From Streptomyces sp. CB02366 (lineage in GTDB: Bacteria; Actinomycetota; Actinomycetes; Streptomycetales; Streptomycetaceae), in the NCBI RefSeq assembly GCF_001905905.1, contig NZ_LIVT01000003.1, positions 186,001 to 250,000 on the forward strand: 64,000 nucleotides of DNA. The letters are read 5' to 3'. The notes under the pieces were generated by a model. That model made no database searches and was not told the origin of the DNA. It was given only the letters and a program-made list of their open reading frames with translations. A program made the position numbers and the translations under genes. Of the stretch, positions 36,493 through 46,578 are shown in pieces. Numbering within the stretch: position 1 is the stretch's first letter; each line of letters begins with the position of its first letter.

Positions 36493-37239
36493 TCACGCCT
36501 CCCCGCGGGGCGTACGCGGCCGGGTCTCCGCCCGTTCCCCCGTCGCGCCCGCGTGCGGGGCGGCCGAATCCCGGTGGCCGCCCCGGTCCCCGGCCGGCGT
36601 CAGCCGCACGATCAGATCCGCACGGTCGCGGCCCCGTTCCACCAGCCGGGCGTTCGCCTCGTCGGAACGGGCCACCCACTCCTCGGCGCGGGACCGGGTC
36701 CGCCCGTGGCGCACGTGGCGGTCGACGAGCCTGCGCACCCGGACCGCCGGGTCGAGGTCCAGGAACCACACCTCGTCGAGCAGCCCGCGCACCTGGGCCC
36801 AGGGGCCGTCGTCGTGCAGCAGGTAGTTGCCCTCGGTGATGACGAGGGGGACGTCCGGTTCCACCGGCAGCGCGCCCGCCACCGGTTCCTCCAGGGACCG
36901 GTCGAACGCCGGCGCGTAGACCGCGTGCACCGGGTCCGACACGCGCAGCCGTCTCAGCAGGGCCGCGTACCCGGCCGCGTCGAAGGTGTCGGGCGCGCCC
37001 TTGCGGTCGGCGCGGCCGAGGCGGTCCAGTTCGGCGGAGGCGAGGTGGAATCCGTCCATCGGGACGAGGGCGGCGCGCCCGTCCAGGGCGGCGACCAGCC
37101 GTTCGGCCAGGGTGGACTTCCCGGCTCCGGGCGGGCCCGCGATCCCGAGGATGCCGCGCCGTCCGCCGTCCGCGAGGGCGCGGGCCCGCCCGGTCAGCGC
37201 GGCCAGGCCGGCGGTGCTCGTGGCGTCCAGGGTGTCCAT
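36493..37239 (-). CDS. Nucleoside/nucleotide kinase family protein (uridine kinase-like)
   Basis: A 248-residue P-loop kinase of the phosphoribulokinase/uridine-kinase type. The Walker A motif is GIAGPPGAGKST near residue 33, the DGFH motif (VPMDGFHLAS) is in place, and VITEGNYLLHDDGPW is the characteristic Walker B-side segment of this subfamily, related to YggC or fructose/pantothenate kinases. The substrate cannot be assigned. ATG 37239 is preferred; a CACAAT hexamer seven bases upstream suggests a short leader. An ATG three codons earlier is possible. Confidence 0.85.
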   Translation of the reverse strand: MDTLDATSTAGLAALTGRARALADGGRRGILGIAGPPGAGKSTLAERLVAALDGRAALVPMDGFHLASAELDRLGRADRKGAPDTFDAAGYAALLRRLRVSDPVHAVYAPAFDRSLEEPVAGALPVEPDVPLVITEGNYLLHDDGPWAQVRGLLDEVWFLDLDPAVRVRRLVDRHVRHGRTRSRAEEWVARSDEANARLVERGRDRADLIVRLTPAGDRGGHRDSAAPHAGATGERAETRPRTPRGEA

Positions 37240-37334
37240 GCAGCGCATTGTGCCCGGCGACCGGGGGCCGAAGCGTCGGCATGCGGGCCCCGGCCGGAGT
37301 CCGCGCGTCCGCGGGCGGGCCCCTGACCGCTAGT

Positions 37335-37346
37335 GTTACGTATAAC
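37335..37346 (+). promoter_or_regulatory. GTTA-CGTA-TAAC inverted repeat ahead of the VOC gene
   Basis: An unusually A/T-rich patch in this genome, TGTTACGTATAACT, lies about 35 bases upstream of ATG 37380. The outer GTTA/TAAC arms are complementary. TATAAC could serve as a -10 and the arms as an operator. Function is inferred from composition and position only. Confidence 0.4.
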
Positions 37347-37379
37347 TTCGCTGTCCCAGCACCTCCGGAGGACCCCTTC

Positions 37380-37772
37380 ATGTCTCACATCGCCCTGGTC
37401 ACCCTGGTCGTCCGCGACTACGACGAGGCGATCGCGTTCTACCGCGACGCGCTGGGCTTCACGCTGGTAGAGGACACCGACCGGGGCGACGGCTCCCGCT
37501 GGGTGGTGGTGCGCCCGCGCGGAGCGGCGGACGGCACGGGGCTGCTGCTGGCCCGCGCGAAGGACGAGGCGCAGGGCGCGGCGGTGGGGGCGCAGACGGG
37601 CGGCCGGGTCGGTTTCTTCCTGTACACGGAGGACTTCGCGGCCGACCACGAGCGGATGCGGGCGGCCGGGGTGCGCTTCCTGGAGGAGCCGCGGCACGAG
37701 ACGTACGGCTCGGTCGCGGTCTTCGAGGACCTCTACGGCAACCGGTGGGACCTGCTCCAGCCGGCCGTCTGA
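37380..37772 (+). CDS. VOC (glyoxalase/bleomycin resistance fold) family protein
   Basis: A 130-residue two-beta-alpha-beta protein. The first half begins IALVTLVVRDYDEAIAFYRD, the classic VOC start, with the second half at GRVGFFLYTEDFAADHERM. Candidate metal ligands occur early (His3) and in VAVFEDLYGNRW (Glu). VOC proteins include glyoxalases, dioxygenases and antibiotic-binding resistance proteins; the substrate is not evident. GGAGG precedes the ATG. Confidence 0.87.
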   Translation: MSHIALVTLVVRDYDEAIAFYRDALGFTLVEDTDRGDGSRWVVVRPRGAADGTGLLLARAKDEAQGAAVGAQTGGRVGFFLYTEDFAADHERMRAAGVRFLEEPRHETYGSVAVFEDLYGNRWDLLQPAV

Positions 37773-37896
37773 ACCCGCTCGCGGCCCCGGCGCGGCCTCC
37801 GCGCGGGCCCCGGCGCGACGGGGCGGGGCGGGGCCCGGCTGCCGGTCTCCGGCGCACGACGACCCGCCGACCCGCCGACCTGGACTGGGGGGGCGT

Positions 37897-38823
37897 TCAG
37901 GCGCGGCCCGCCAGGTCCCCCTCCCGTACGGCCACCGCCTCCATCGCCTCCAGTACCGGCCGGATCAGCGGATGGCCCTCGGCCCCCTGGCGTACGGCGG
38001 CGAAGACCCGGCGGGTGGGGGCGCTGCCCTCGACCGGGCGGACGACCACCCCGGACAGCTCCATCCCGCGCAGCGCGGAGCGCGGCACCAGGGCCACCCC
38101 CGCGTCCGCCCCGGCCAGGGCGACGACGGCGCGGAAGTCGTCCGACGAGTGCTCCAGGCGCGGCGCGAATCCGGCGAACTCGCAGGCCAGGACCACCACG
38201 TCGTGGCACGGGTTGCCCGGGTACGGTCCGATCCACGGGTCCTTCGCCAGGTCGGAGACCGCCACCTGGGCCTGGTCCGCGAGCCGGTGGCCCACCGGGA
38301 GCACCGCGTCGAACGGCTCCGAGTACAGGGGGACGCGGGTGAGGCGGCGGTCGTCCTCGGCGGGCGCGCCCCGGTACTCGACGGCCACCGCCACGTCGAC
38401 CTGCCGGTCCAGCACCATCGGCACGCTCGCGTCGCCCTCCGCGTCCTGGACCCTGACCCGGACGCCGGGCGCGGTGCGGGCCAGCTCGGTGAGGGCGGGG
38501 GCGAGGACGAGGCCGATGCCGGTGGCGAACGCGGCGACCGTGACCGTACCGGCCACGCCCGCGCTGTAGTCGGCCAGCTCCGCCTCGGCCCGCTCCAGCT
38601 GGGCCAGGACCAGGTTGGTGTGGCCGAGCAGGATCTCCCCGGCGGCGGTGAGGCGGGCCCCGCGCGCCCCGCGTTCGACGAGGCGGTGGCCGGTCTCCTG
38701 CTCCAGGGCGGCGAGCTGCTGGGAGACGGCGGAGGGCGTCAGGTACAACGCGGCGGCGGCCGCGGTCACCGTGCGGTGGTCGGCCACCGCCCGGAGGATT
38801 CGCAGCCGCCGCGCATCGATCAT
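37897..38823 (-). CDS. LysR family transcriptional regulator
   Basis: A 308-residue regulator. The winged helix-turn-helix occupies residues 1-60 (ADHRTVTAAAAALYLTPSAV then QQLAALEQETG), followed by the linker helix and a substrate-binding type effector domain (residues 90-295). It starts 81 bases beyond the kbl stop, separated by a terminator, and is transcribed in the same direction. It might regulate the VOC or neighbouring genes, but LysR targets are usually divergent and no divergent partner starts directly beside it. Confidence 0.92.
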   Translation of the reverse strand: MIDARRLRILRAVADHRTVTAAAAALYLTPSAVSQQLAALEQETGHRLVERGARGARLTAAGEILLGHTNLVLAQLERAEAELADYSAGVAGTVTVAAFATGIGLVLAPALTELARTAPGVRVRVQDAEGDASVPMVLDRQVDVAVAVEYRGAPAEDDRRLTRVPLYSEPFDAVLPVGHRLADQAQVAVSDLAKDPWIGPYPGNPCHDVVVLACEFAGFAPRLEHSSDDFRAVVALAGADAGVALVPRSALRGMELSGVVVRPVEGSAPTRRVFAAVRQGAEGHPLIRPVLEAMEAVAVREGDLAGRA

Positions 38824-38867
38824 GCCCCCATTGTCCCAGGTCGCGGCGGAGTGCCCGACCCGGTGAG

Positions 38868-38893
38868 GGCGGCGCCCGGCGAGGGGCGCCGCC
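38868..38893 (-). terminator. Terminator of the tdh-kbl operon
   Basis: Perfect 10-bp arms GGCGGCGCCC (38868-38877) and GGGCGCCGCC (38884-38893) enclose a six-base loop. The hairpin begins 12 bases after the kbl stop and lies ahead of the LysR start, so it should stop tdh-kbl transcription before the regulator gene. Confidence 0.7.
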
Positions 38894-38904
38894 CGGTCAG
38901 CGGG

Positions 38905-40104
<1,200 letters not shown>

Positions 40105-40134
40105 GCGGGTTCCTTAGGGGGTGCGGTCGGAGGG

Positions 40135-41163
40135 TCAGGCGGTCCAGTCGAGGATGACCTTGCCGCCGAGGCCGCTCGCGGCGTCGTCGAAGGCCGCCTC
40201 GAAGTCGCGGAAGCCGTACCGGCCGGTGATCACGGGGGCGAGGTCGAGGCCGCCCTCCAGCAGGACGGACATGGCGTACCAGGTCTCGAACATCTCGCGG
40301 CCGTAGATCCCCTTGATGGTGATCATCGAGGTGACGATGCGGGCCCAGTCGACGGCGAACTCCTCGGCGGGCAGGCCGAGCACGGCGATCCGGCCGCCGT
40401 GCGTCATGTTCGCGACCATCTCGCGCATCGCCTCGGGGCGGCCGGACATCTCCAGGCCGATGTCGAAGCCCTCGCGCAGGCCCAGCTTCTGCTGGCCGTC
40501 CGCGATGGTGTGCTCCGCGACGTTGAGGGCGAGGCTGACGCCGACCTTGCGGGCGAGGTCGAGGCGGGCCTCGCTGACGTCGGTGATGACGACGTTGCGG
40601 GCTCCGGCGTGCTTGGCGACGGCGGCAGCCATGATGCCGATCGGCCCGGCGCCGGTGATCAGCACGTCCTCGCCGACCAGCGGGAAGGAGAGCGCGGTGT
40701 GCACGGCGTTGCCGAACGGGTCGAAGATCGCGGCGATGTCGAGGTCGACGGGGGTCCGGTGCACCCAGACGTTGGAGGCGGGCAGGGCCACGTACTCCGC
40801 GAACGCCCCGTCCCGCCCGACGCCGAGGCCGACGGTGGAGCGGCAGAGGTGGCGGCGGCCGGCGAGGCAGTTGCGGCACTTGCCGCAGACGAGGTGGCCC
40901 TCGCCGCTGACCAGGTCGCCGACCGCGATGTCCGCGACGTCGGAGCCGATCGCGGCGACCTCGCCCACGAACTCGTGGCCGAGGACCAGCGGGGTGGTGA
41001 CCGCCTGCTGGGCCCAGCCGTCATAGGCGCGGATGTGCAGGTCGGTGCCGCAGATGCCGGTGCGCAGGACCTTGATGAGGACGTCGGCGGGACCGTACTC
41101 CGGTTCCGGCACGTCCATCAGCCACAGTCCGGGCTCGGCCTTCTGCTTGACGAGTGCCTTCAC
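40135..41163 (-). CDS. tdh: L-threonine 3-dehydrogenase
   Basis: A 342-residue zinc-dependent dehydrogenase that oxidises L-threonine with NAD to 2-amino-3-ketobutyrate. Catalytic zinc ligands appear in [11 protein letters not shown] and GHEFVGE, and four structural-zinc cysteines in [15 protein letters not shown]. The Rossmann motif is [12 protein letters not shown] 41163 begins the conserved MKALVKQ sequence and has AGGGAG eight bases upstream. It is first in the two-gene operon with kbl. An unstable intermediate makes tight coupling of the two products sensible. Confidence 0.95.
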   Translation of the reverse strand: MKALVKQKAEPGLWLMDVPEPEYGPADVLIKVLRTGICGTDLHIRAYDGWAQQAVTTPLVLGHEFVGEVAAIGSDVADIAVGDLVSGEGHLVCGKCRNCLAGRRHLCRSTVGLGVGRDGAFAEYVALPASNVWVHRTPVDLDIAAIFDPFGNAVHTALSFPLVGEDVLITGAGPIGIMAAAVAKHAGARNVVITDVSEARLDLARKVGVSLALNVAEHTIADGQQKLGLREGFDIGLEMSGRPEAMREMVANMTHGGRIAVLGLPAEEFAVDWARIVTSMITIKGIYGREMFETWYAMSVLLEGGLDLAPVITGRYGFRDFEAAFDDAASGLGGKVILDWTA

Positions 41164-41431
41164 GGCGGTGGCTCCCTGACGTCGGTACGCGAGTGGGCGC
41201 CCCGGGGTCCGGGGCAGGTGGGAAGGGCCCCGCGGTCCGGGGCGGTCTTCGGCGGGTCGCCCCCGGTGGCGGGGGCACGGCGGGCCGGGGCGGAGCACGG
41301 CGTACGGCTGCCCGTCGTCCGTACGTCCCGCGTACGCCGTACGGGCCGCGCGTCGCACGGCTCCACGGGCCATCCTCGGCCGTCACGGAGAAATCTGCCG
41401 TACGACGGGGCCCGGGTCCATCGAGGATTTC
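41164..41431. promoter_or_regulatory. Region upstream of tdh with clustered CGTAC motifs
   Basis: No gene is supported in this 268-base stretch. Four CGTACG/CGTACG-like hexamers cluster around 41300-41345, some in inverted orientation, and could contribute to tdh regulation or secondary structure. No clear promoter pair was identified. The open frames through it are Arg/Pro-rich shadows. Confidence 0.3.
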
Positions 41432-41924
41432 TTAAGCGCGGCCGCAGAAGATCTTCACGCCTGGCCGTGGCTTCACCGGCGGTGGCCTCCCGGACCGCTG
41501 CCGCCGGGCCCCTCCCCGGACCGGCTCCTGAGGCCCCGCCTCGCCGCAGGGGCCCGGGAGGCGGGGGCGGCCCCTCTCGACCCCGTGAAGGAAGACGCCG
41601 TCCGGGGTGCGCACCTGGCGGGTCGAGGCGTCGAAGGCGAGGGTCCGCACGGTCCCCCGGTGCTCGGTCCGCACGGTCCCCCGGTGCTCGGTCCGCACGA
41701 TCCGACCGCCGGCCCCGCCGCACCCCCGGCCGGAGGCGCTGGTGGTCCCGGCGGCGCGGGCGATCAGGCCGAGCGCCGCCGCCCGGGTCGCGGGGAGCAC
41801 GACGGGCCTCTCGCCGCCGCCGCCCGGGCGGCCGGTCGATCACGCCCGCGGAAGTCCCGGCTCCCCCGGCCCGCGGCCCGGCCCCGACGGCTCGGGCCAG
41901 CGCCTGACGCAGCGTACGGAACAT
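41432..41924 (-). pseudogene. Hypothetical gene, apparently frameshifted
   Basis: An N-terminal segment starts at ATG 41924 (MFRTLRQALARAVGAG, then AGVIDRPPG). A second, highly G/C-third-position segment in another frame starts near GTG 41800 (VLPATRAAALGLIARAAGTT, then VRTLAFDASTRQVRTPDGVF) and ends at 41432. Joining the two needs a one-base shift in the CGGGCGGCGGCGG run near 41830, giving a protein that reads naturally across the joint. The second segment contains the 24-bp tandem repeat. Codon quality falls after about residue 75 of that segment. No family is recognised; the alternative is that GTG 41800 is simply the true start of a 122-residue protein. Confidence 0.3.
41642..41699. repeat. 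24-bp tandem repeat inside the frameshifted hypothetical gene
   Basis: Two perfect copies of a 24-base unit beginning GGTCCGCACGGTCCCCCGG at 41642 and 41666, with a partial third at 41690. On the minus strand it keeps frame and encodes repeated VRTEHRGT octapeptides. Confidence 0.8.
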
Positions 41925-42034
41925 CGCCCCGTGCTTGATAACGTCGCCCCCGCGGCTGCGGACTTCCTCCCCCGGACCCAGCCGTACGGGGTGGGCACGG
42001 GGATCGGGCGCGGCAGGACGAAGAGGGCCGACAG

Positions 42035-44542
42035 ATGAGCCTTGCACAGGTGCACTACACCTCCGCCGCGCCGGGGGACGGGGGAACGGCGGGCCGGTTC
42101 ACGGCGGTCGGTCCCGGGGTGTCCGGGGCTCTGCTGGCGGAGATCGAGCCCTTGGTGCGCTACGAACTCCCCGAAGGGGCGCCCGGCCGCCCATCGGACG
42201 GTGAACTCCGTGCGCTCCCGCAGGCGTTCACCTATGCCGTTCTCTCCGACGGCAGCCGGCTGGTGGCACGTTCGGCCCCGGTACGGGAGACGGGCGGCGG
42301 GGCGGGACCTGGGGTGCGGTTCCACGCGCACGGCGTGCACGTGCCGCCGGGGGTGCCGCTGCCGGGCGACCGGCTGCCGGTGGAGGCGTGGCGGTCGCCG
42401 CACTGGGCGGCGGCGACTCCCGGCGGGCCGGCGCCGGACCCGTTGGCGCTTCCGCAGGGTCCGGCGCCGGTCTCCGAGGGCCTGGACGACTTCGCGGTCT
42501 CGCGCGGCCCCTGGCTCGCGGCCGTGCTGGCGGATCTGCGCCGGGCGAGCGCCGCGGAGGCGGCCGGCGGTGGGCCGGTGGTGCTGGTGGAGCGGCAGTG
42601 CGCGGACGTGGCCCGGTGGCTGGGCCTCGCGGCCGTGACGCTGCCGAGGGAGAGCGCGGAGCGGCTGACGTTCACCACGTACACCCGGCGGCCGGGGAGC
42701 GCGGCGGTGCGGGTGGCGGGCGTACTGGCCGCGGACGCGGAGGCGGCACGGGGTGCGGGCCTGCGGGTACACGTGTGCACGGGACAGGCTCCGGCGGCCG
42801 ACGGCACGGGCGACGTGTGGGCGGCGACGGCGGCGCGGATCTGGCGGAGCCGGTCGCCGGAACTGTTCCGGGAGGCCCGTGAGCTGCCCGGAGAGCCGTT
42901 CGCGGCGGGCCCGTTGGCGGTGACGGCGCTGTGCGCGGGGATCGCGCTCGGCCCGGACGGGCGTGCGGCCGCGGCCGATTGGGCCGCCGACCGCCCGTAC
43001 GCGCTGGACGCGAAGCGCACCGGCCGGTTGGTGGAGGCCCTCGCCGCTCCCTCCGTCGACGATCGCACGGGCGCCGAATTCGACGCGGCCGGGCGGCTGT
43101 TCGGCGCGCTGGAGGGTCGTTGCCCCGCCTCACTGACGGCTCCGCTGGCGGCGATGCTGGTGACGGAGGCGGTACGGGGCGGGAACGGGTCGCTGGAGCT
43201 GCCGGGCCGGGACGCGTTCACGGGGCCGGAGGGCGCGGCGGTCGCGGAGCGGCTGAGCCCGGAGGTCCTGACCGAGCTGGGCGGCGGCGCGGCGGGGGCG
43301 CTTTCGGTGGCGCGGACGGTGCAACTCCTGCGCGTGGCACGGCTGCTGGACGTGGACAGTACGGAGCTGCTGCCGGATGCCGTGGACCGGCTGGCATCCG
43401 CGCTGCTGTCGGAGTCAGGGGCACGGGCCGGGGGCGCCGCCGGGACCGGGGCGGGCGGCGGGCAGGCGCCGGAAGGGCCGCCGGACTTCGCCCCGGCGCT
43501 GCTGGAGCTGTTGGACGAGCAGTTCGAGGTGCGGACGGCGTTGCTCGGCGCGCTGGACCGGATCGCTCCCTGCGACCCCGGTGCGATGGCCCGGTTCCTG
43601 GAGCGGGTGGCCCTGCCGTTCACGGGGACGCAGGCACTGCCGCATCTGCGGATGTGCGCCGAGGTTCCGGAGGCGATGGCGACGCTGGGCGGTGACCGGG
43701 CGGCGGTGTGGCGCCGGGTGCTGCGGGCGGCCGGAGTCTCCCCGTTCGCCGAGCCGCTGGTCCTGCGCACGGCGGTCGGCCTGGTCTGGGAGGACCGGGC
43801 CCCCACGGTGGAGGAGGCCCGCCTGCTGCTGGACGCGGCCACCTCGGACGCGCACCGCGTGGCCGGTACGTGGGCCCGTCTGGTCGACGCGGCGCTCGAC
43901 GCGTCCGCCGCCGGTTCGCCCTCCGTGAGCCCCGACGAGGCGGCGGCCCTCGCCCACGACCTGCTGCGCGGCTTCCCCGAGGAGATCGGCGGCCGGGAAC
44001 GCGCGGGCCTCCTGCTGCTGGTCCTGGTCCGCGACCTCCGCACCGGCGCGCCGGAACCGGGCTGGGCGGAGACCGTCCGGACCCTGTGCGCCCAGGCGGA
44101 GCCGGTCGAACCGGCGCTCCGGGAGCGGGCCCACGCGGCCCTGGTGGAACGCCTGCTGGCCCCGGACCGCCCGGGGGCCGAGCTGTACGCCTTCGTCCAC
44201 GGCGACGACGCCGAACTGGTCGCCGCGTACGACCGGGCGGCCCGATCGGAGGCCGTACGGTCCCGGCTCCGCGCACAGCCCGCCTACGCCGCGGACTGCT
44301 TCACCGTCTGGACGGCTCACCCGCACGCGGGCACGGCCTGGCCCCCGGTGGCCGCCGCCCTGCTCGACGAGGTCCTGCGTCCGGCCGTCCGCGCCCTGTC
44401 GGCCGAGGAGGTCGCGGAGGTGGAGGCGACGGTGGGCCGCACGGGCAGCAGCGGCCGGGCGAACGCCTTCCGGGACTGGAACCGCTCCAGCACTCTGGGC
44501 CGCCTGGGCCGCCGGATCGCGGGGCGGGTGCGGCGGGGCTGA
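42035..44542 (+). CDS. GTPase-associated protein 1 (GAP1)-like protein
   Basis: An 835-residue cytoplasmic protein. The N-terminal SLAQVHYTSAAPG and GRFTAVGPGVS segments match the GAP1-N2 type domain that starts GTPase-associated protein 1-related proteins of Streptomyces. The remainder is Ala/Leu-rich helical repeats, with a Gly/Ala linker near residue 465-480. Comparative work assigns these to GTPase-centred conflict or signalling systems that also encode a TRAFAC GTPase, but no GTPase gene lies within this window. ATG 42035 follows AGAGGG. The function is unknown, and the orphan state is unusual. Confidence 0.72.
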   Translation: MSLAQVHYTSAAPGDGGTAGRFTAVGPGVSGALLAEIEPLVRYELPEGAPGRPSDGELRALPQAFTYAVLSDGSRLVARSAPVRETGGGAGPGVRFHAHGVHVPPGVPLPGDRLPVEAWRSPHWAAATPGGPAPDPLALPQGPAPVSEGLDDFAVSRGPWLAAVLADLRRASAAEAAGGGPVVLVERQCADVARWLGLAAVTLPRESAERLTFTTYTRRPGSAAVRVAGVLAADAEAARGAGLRVHVCTGQAPAADGTGDVWAATAARIWRSRSPELFREARELPGEPFAAGPLAVTALCAGIALGPDGRAAAADWAADRPYALDAKRTGRLVEALAAPSVDDRTGAEFDAAGRLFGALEGRCPASLTAPLAAMLVTEAVRGGNGSLELPGRDAFTGPEGAAVAERLSPEVLTELGGGAAGALSVARTVQLLRVARLLDVDSTELLPDAVDRLASALLSESGARAGGAAGTGAGGGQAPEGPPDFAPALLELLDEQFEVRTALLGALDRIAPCDPGAMARFLERVALPFTGTQALPHLRMCAEVPEAMATLGGDRAAVWRRVLRAAGVSPFAEPLVLRTAVGLVWEDRAPTVEEARLLLDAATSDAHRVAGTWARLVDAALDASAAGSPSVSPDEAAALAHDLLRGFPEEIGGRERAGLLLLVLVRDLRTGAPEPGWAETVRTLCAQAEPVEPALRERAHAALVERLLAPDRPGAELYAFVHGDDAELVAAYDRAARSEAVRSRLRAQPAYAADCFTVWTAHPHAGTAWPPVAAALLDEVLRPAVRALSAEEVAEVEATVGRTGSSGRANAFRDWNRSSTLGRLGRRIAGRVRRG

Positions 44543-44647
44543 GCGGGCGGGGGAGCCCTCGGACCGGGCCGTGGAACCGGCTCGGGGGCATCGCACCCGC
44601 ATTGCGTGCGCGCACCGGGGGGAGCAGCGCCGACCGCAACAGGATTC

Positions 44648-44691
44648 CCCGAGCCTTTCCCACGTCACCCTTCCCGGCCTGAAGGCTCGGG
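44648..44691. terminator. Hairpin between the GAP1-like gene and the PP2C region
   Basis: Arms CCGAGCCTT (44649-44657) and AAGGCTCGG (44682-44690), with one extra C-G pair outside, enclose a 24-base loop. It lies about 105 bases after the GAP1-like stop and ten bases downstream of a small minus-strand ORF, so it may terminate both. Confidence 0.45.
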
Positions 44692-44700
44692 AAATGACGT

Positions 44701-44814
44701 TCACGCGGCTCGATCCGATGAGATATCCGCGATGACGGCGACAAAACGCAGTGGCGGCCGTTCCTGATCGGCGAAGGCGGGTCGATGCCGTCTACAGCGT
44801 GTTTGTCCGTGCAT
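44701..44814 (-). CDS. Small minus-strand ORF at the PP2C start
   Basis: A 37-codon ORF (ATG 44814) preceded by AAGGGAAAC with about seven bases spacing. The peptide starts MHGQTRCRRHRPAFADQERP and ends DISSDRAA. It is followed directly by the 44648-44691 hairpin. It overlaps the predicted start of the PP2C gene on the opposite strand, so the two may exclude each other unless the PP2C start is further downstream. The CRRH segment loosely recalls actinobacterial leader peptides. Weak evidence. Confidence 0.22.
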   Translation of the reverse strand: MHGQTRCRRHRPAFADQERPPLRFVAVIADISSDRAA

Positions 44815-46068
44815 GATGTTTCCCTTACGGGTCGTGAGCCGGAAAAGCGGACGGAAAGGGATGTGGCACCTGTGGGCATTGGACGGTCCGCCCAGGAGCG
44901 CCGGCGCCAGGCGGCTGAGAACCCGTGGCCCCCGCGGTGGATCCGCTGGCTTCCCCCTGCGCTGATCGCCGTTTCCATGTTCCTCGATCAGGTGACCCCG
45001 CCGTATTACTTCTTCGGAACGCTGCTCACGGCGTCGGTCGTGCTGGCCGTATTGGCCTACACTCCGCTCGGCGTCGCCTGCACCGGCACGGTCGGGTGCC
45101 TCGTGTTGGCGCTCACCGAAGCGTTCAAGGACAACGTAGGCCCCCTGACCGTCACCACGTTGATCGTGCTGGCTGTCATCACGGTGCTCTCCGTCGCACT
45201 GTGCGCGCTTCGCTTCCGGATAGAGAAACGTTTCCGTCGCGTCCAGACGGTCGCCGAAGTAGTGCAACTGGCCCTTCTGCGCCCGCTTCCCGCCCAAGTC
45301 GGCCCCGTGAGGATGGCCGGCTTCTACCGGGCCGCCGACGACGAGGCGCTCATCGGCGGAGACCTCTACAGCGTCCGCCGGACCCCTTTCGGTATTCGCG
45401 TGATCGTCGGGGACGTCAGAGGAAAGGGCATCGATACCACCCAGACCCTGACCACGGTCCTTTCGACTTTCCGGGAAGCAGCCCTGCTTCAACCGACTCT
45501 TCCCCAACTCGCCGACCGCATCGACACGGCGCTGAAACTCGACCGCGACAACTCCGACCTGTACCCGAGCATCAGCGACGGCCCTCGGGTCCCTGCCTCA
45601 CCGAATGGCTCCGAAGACGCGGTGACTCCAGAGGACGAGCTGTTCGTCACCGCCGTTCTGCTCGAATTCCCCCCGCACTCCCACGAAGTACGGGTTGTGG
45701 ACCGGGGCCACCAGCCCCTGCTTCTCGTCGGCTCCGGTGACGCGACCGTCGTGGAGACCGAACACAGCCTTCCTCTGGGCATGGGAGACCTCCTCGCCGA
45801 ACAGCCGCGCACGACCACCCACGCGATGAGGCCCGGCGACACTCTGATCGCCTACTCCGACGGCGTCACCGAAGCACGCGACCGCGCCGGGGCCTTCTAT
45901 CCTCTCCGCGCCCGTCTCCAGGCTCACTGCGACAGCAGCCCTCAGCCGTGCTCCCCCGACGACGTCATCGACTTCCTCCAGCGTGACCTCGCCCGATGGG
46001 CGCCCGCCCTCACCGACGACGTCGTGGCCATCGCCCTCCAGCCCGTTCCGCCGGCCCCGGACATGTGA
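44785..46068 (+). CDS. Membrane-anchored PP2C (SpoIIE-type) serine/threonine phosphatase
   Basis: A 427-residue protein. About four hydrophobic segments between residues 50 and 145 anchor it in the membrane. A SpoIIE/RsbU-type phosphatase domain follows, with metal-binding features GGDLYSVRRT, VGDVRGKGIDT and AYSDGVTEARDRAG. Such enzymes dephosphorylate STAS anti-anti-sigma factors. ATG 44785 has GAAGG seven bases upstream, but the first 25 codons use unusually A/T-rich codons, so GTG 44872 may be the true start. A STAS protein and RsbA-type kinase lie 1.3-1.6 kb downstream, making a partner-switching module plausible. Confidence 0.85.
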   Translation: MPSTACLSVHDVSLTGREPEKRTERDVAPVGIGRSAQERRRQAAENPWPPRWIRWLPPALIAVSMFLDQVTPPYYFFGTLLTASVVLAVLAYTPLGVACTGTVGCLVLALTEAFKDNVGPLTVTTLIVLAVITVLSVALCALRFRIEKRFRRVQTVAEVVQLALLRPLPAQVGPVRMAGFYRAADDEALIGGDLYSVRRTPFGIRVIVGDVRGKGIDTTQTLTTVLSTFREAALLQPTLPQLADRIDTALKLDRDNSDLYPSISDGPRVPASPNGSEDAVTPEDELFVTAVLLEFPPHSHEVRVVDRGHQPLLLVGSGDATVVETEHSLPLGMGDLLAEQPRTTTHAMRPGDTLIAYSDGVTEARDRAGAFYPLRARLQAHCDSSPQPCSPDDVIDFLQRDLARWAPALTDDVVAIALQPVPPAPDM

Positions 46069-46578
46069 TCCGTTGAACCCGGGGCATGGAGGCCCGGGGC
46101 CCTGACCTCCCGTCGCCGGGCCCGGAGCCGCGTGGTCAGGGGGCGCGGGGCGGAGCGGGACGAATCGAGCGAAGCGGGACGGGCAAGCACGCCAAGCCCC
46201 TGTGCGCGGGTCGCCGACGACGGGGCGTCCACGCCTACGTCACCAGCGTGACCGGCCTGCTCGCCGGAGGAGCTCCCTGCCTGCTCAAGACGCGGCGCGA
46301 GCGTGAGCCGGACTTCGTCCTGCCGCCGCCGGTACGGCGTGAACGTCCAGGTCCTCCCCGAACCGGGCGGCGGCAGGGCACGCCGACTGCACTCAGGGGA
46401 CAGACGCGGCCGCCCGTTGTTCGTACGAAGCTGGGGCACCGCGAGCGGCTGAGCCGTGCCTGAGTGGCACCACGTGCCCGTTATGAGCGGCCCTCGGGGA
46501 GCTGCCCGGCGGTGTTCTCGATCGGAGGAGATCTACCGGCGGTGTCGAGCGGCGGGGCCCGTTCCGTACAGTGGCCCG
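46069..46578. promoter_or_regulatory. Gene-free spacer with a probable leaderless promoter
   Basis: No convincing gene in this 510-base stretch; the open frames are Arg/Pro-rich and have no ribosome sites or recognisable motifs. At its end TGTCGA (46543-46548) and TACAGT (46567-46572) are separated by 18 bases, and the latter lies six bases before ATG 46579, consistent with a leaderless transcript of the next gene. Confidence 0.45.

Noticed and set aside
41160..42047. Minus-strand 295-codon frame covering the tdh upstream region
   Set aside because: Only its segment near MFRTLRQALA looks coding, and it is better explained as part of a frameshifted gene; the rest is low-complexity.
44649..44690. 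Possible insertion-sequence end
   Set aside because: The inverted arms are short, no transposase or target duplication is visible; read as a terminator.
46086..46463. Plus-strand 125-codon frame after the PP2C gene
   Set aside because: No ribosome site, Arg/Pro-rich, no family motif; treated as gene-free spacer.
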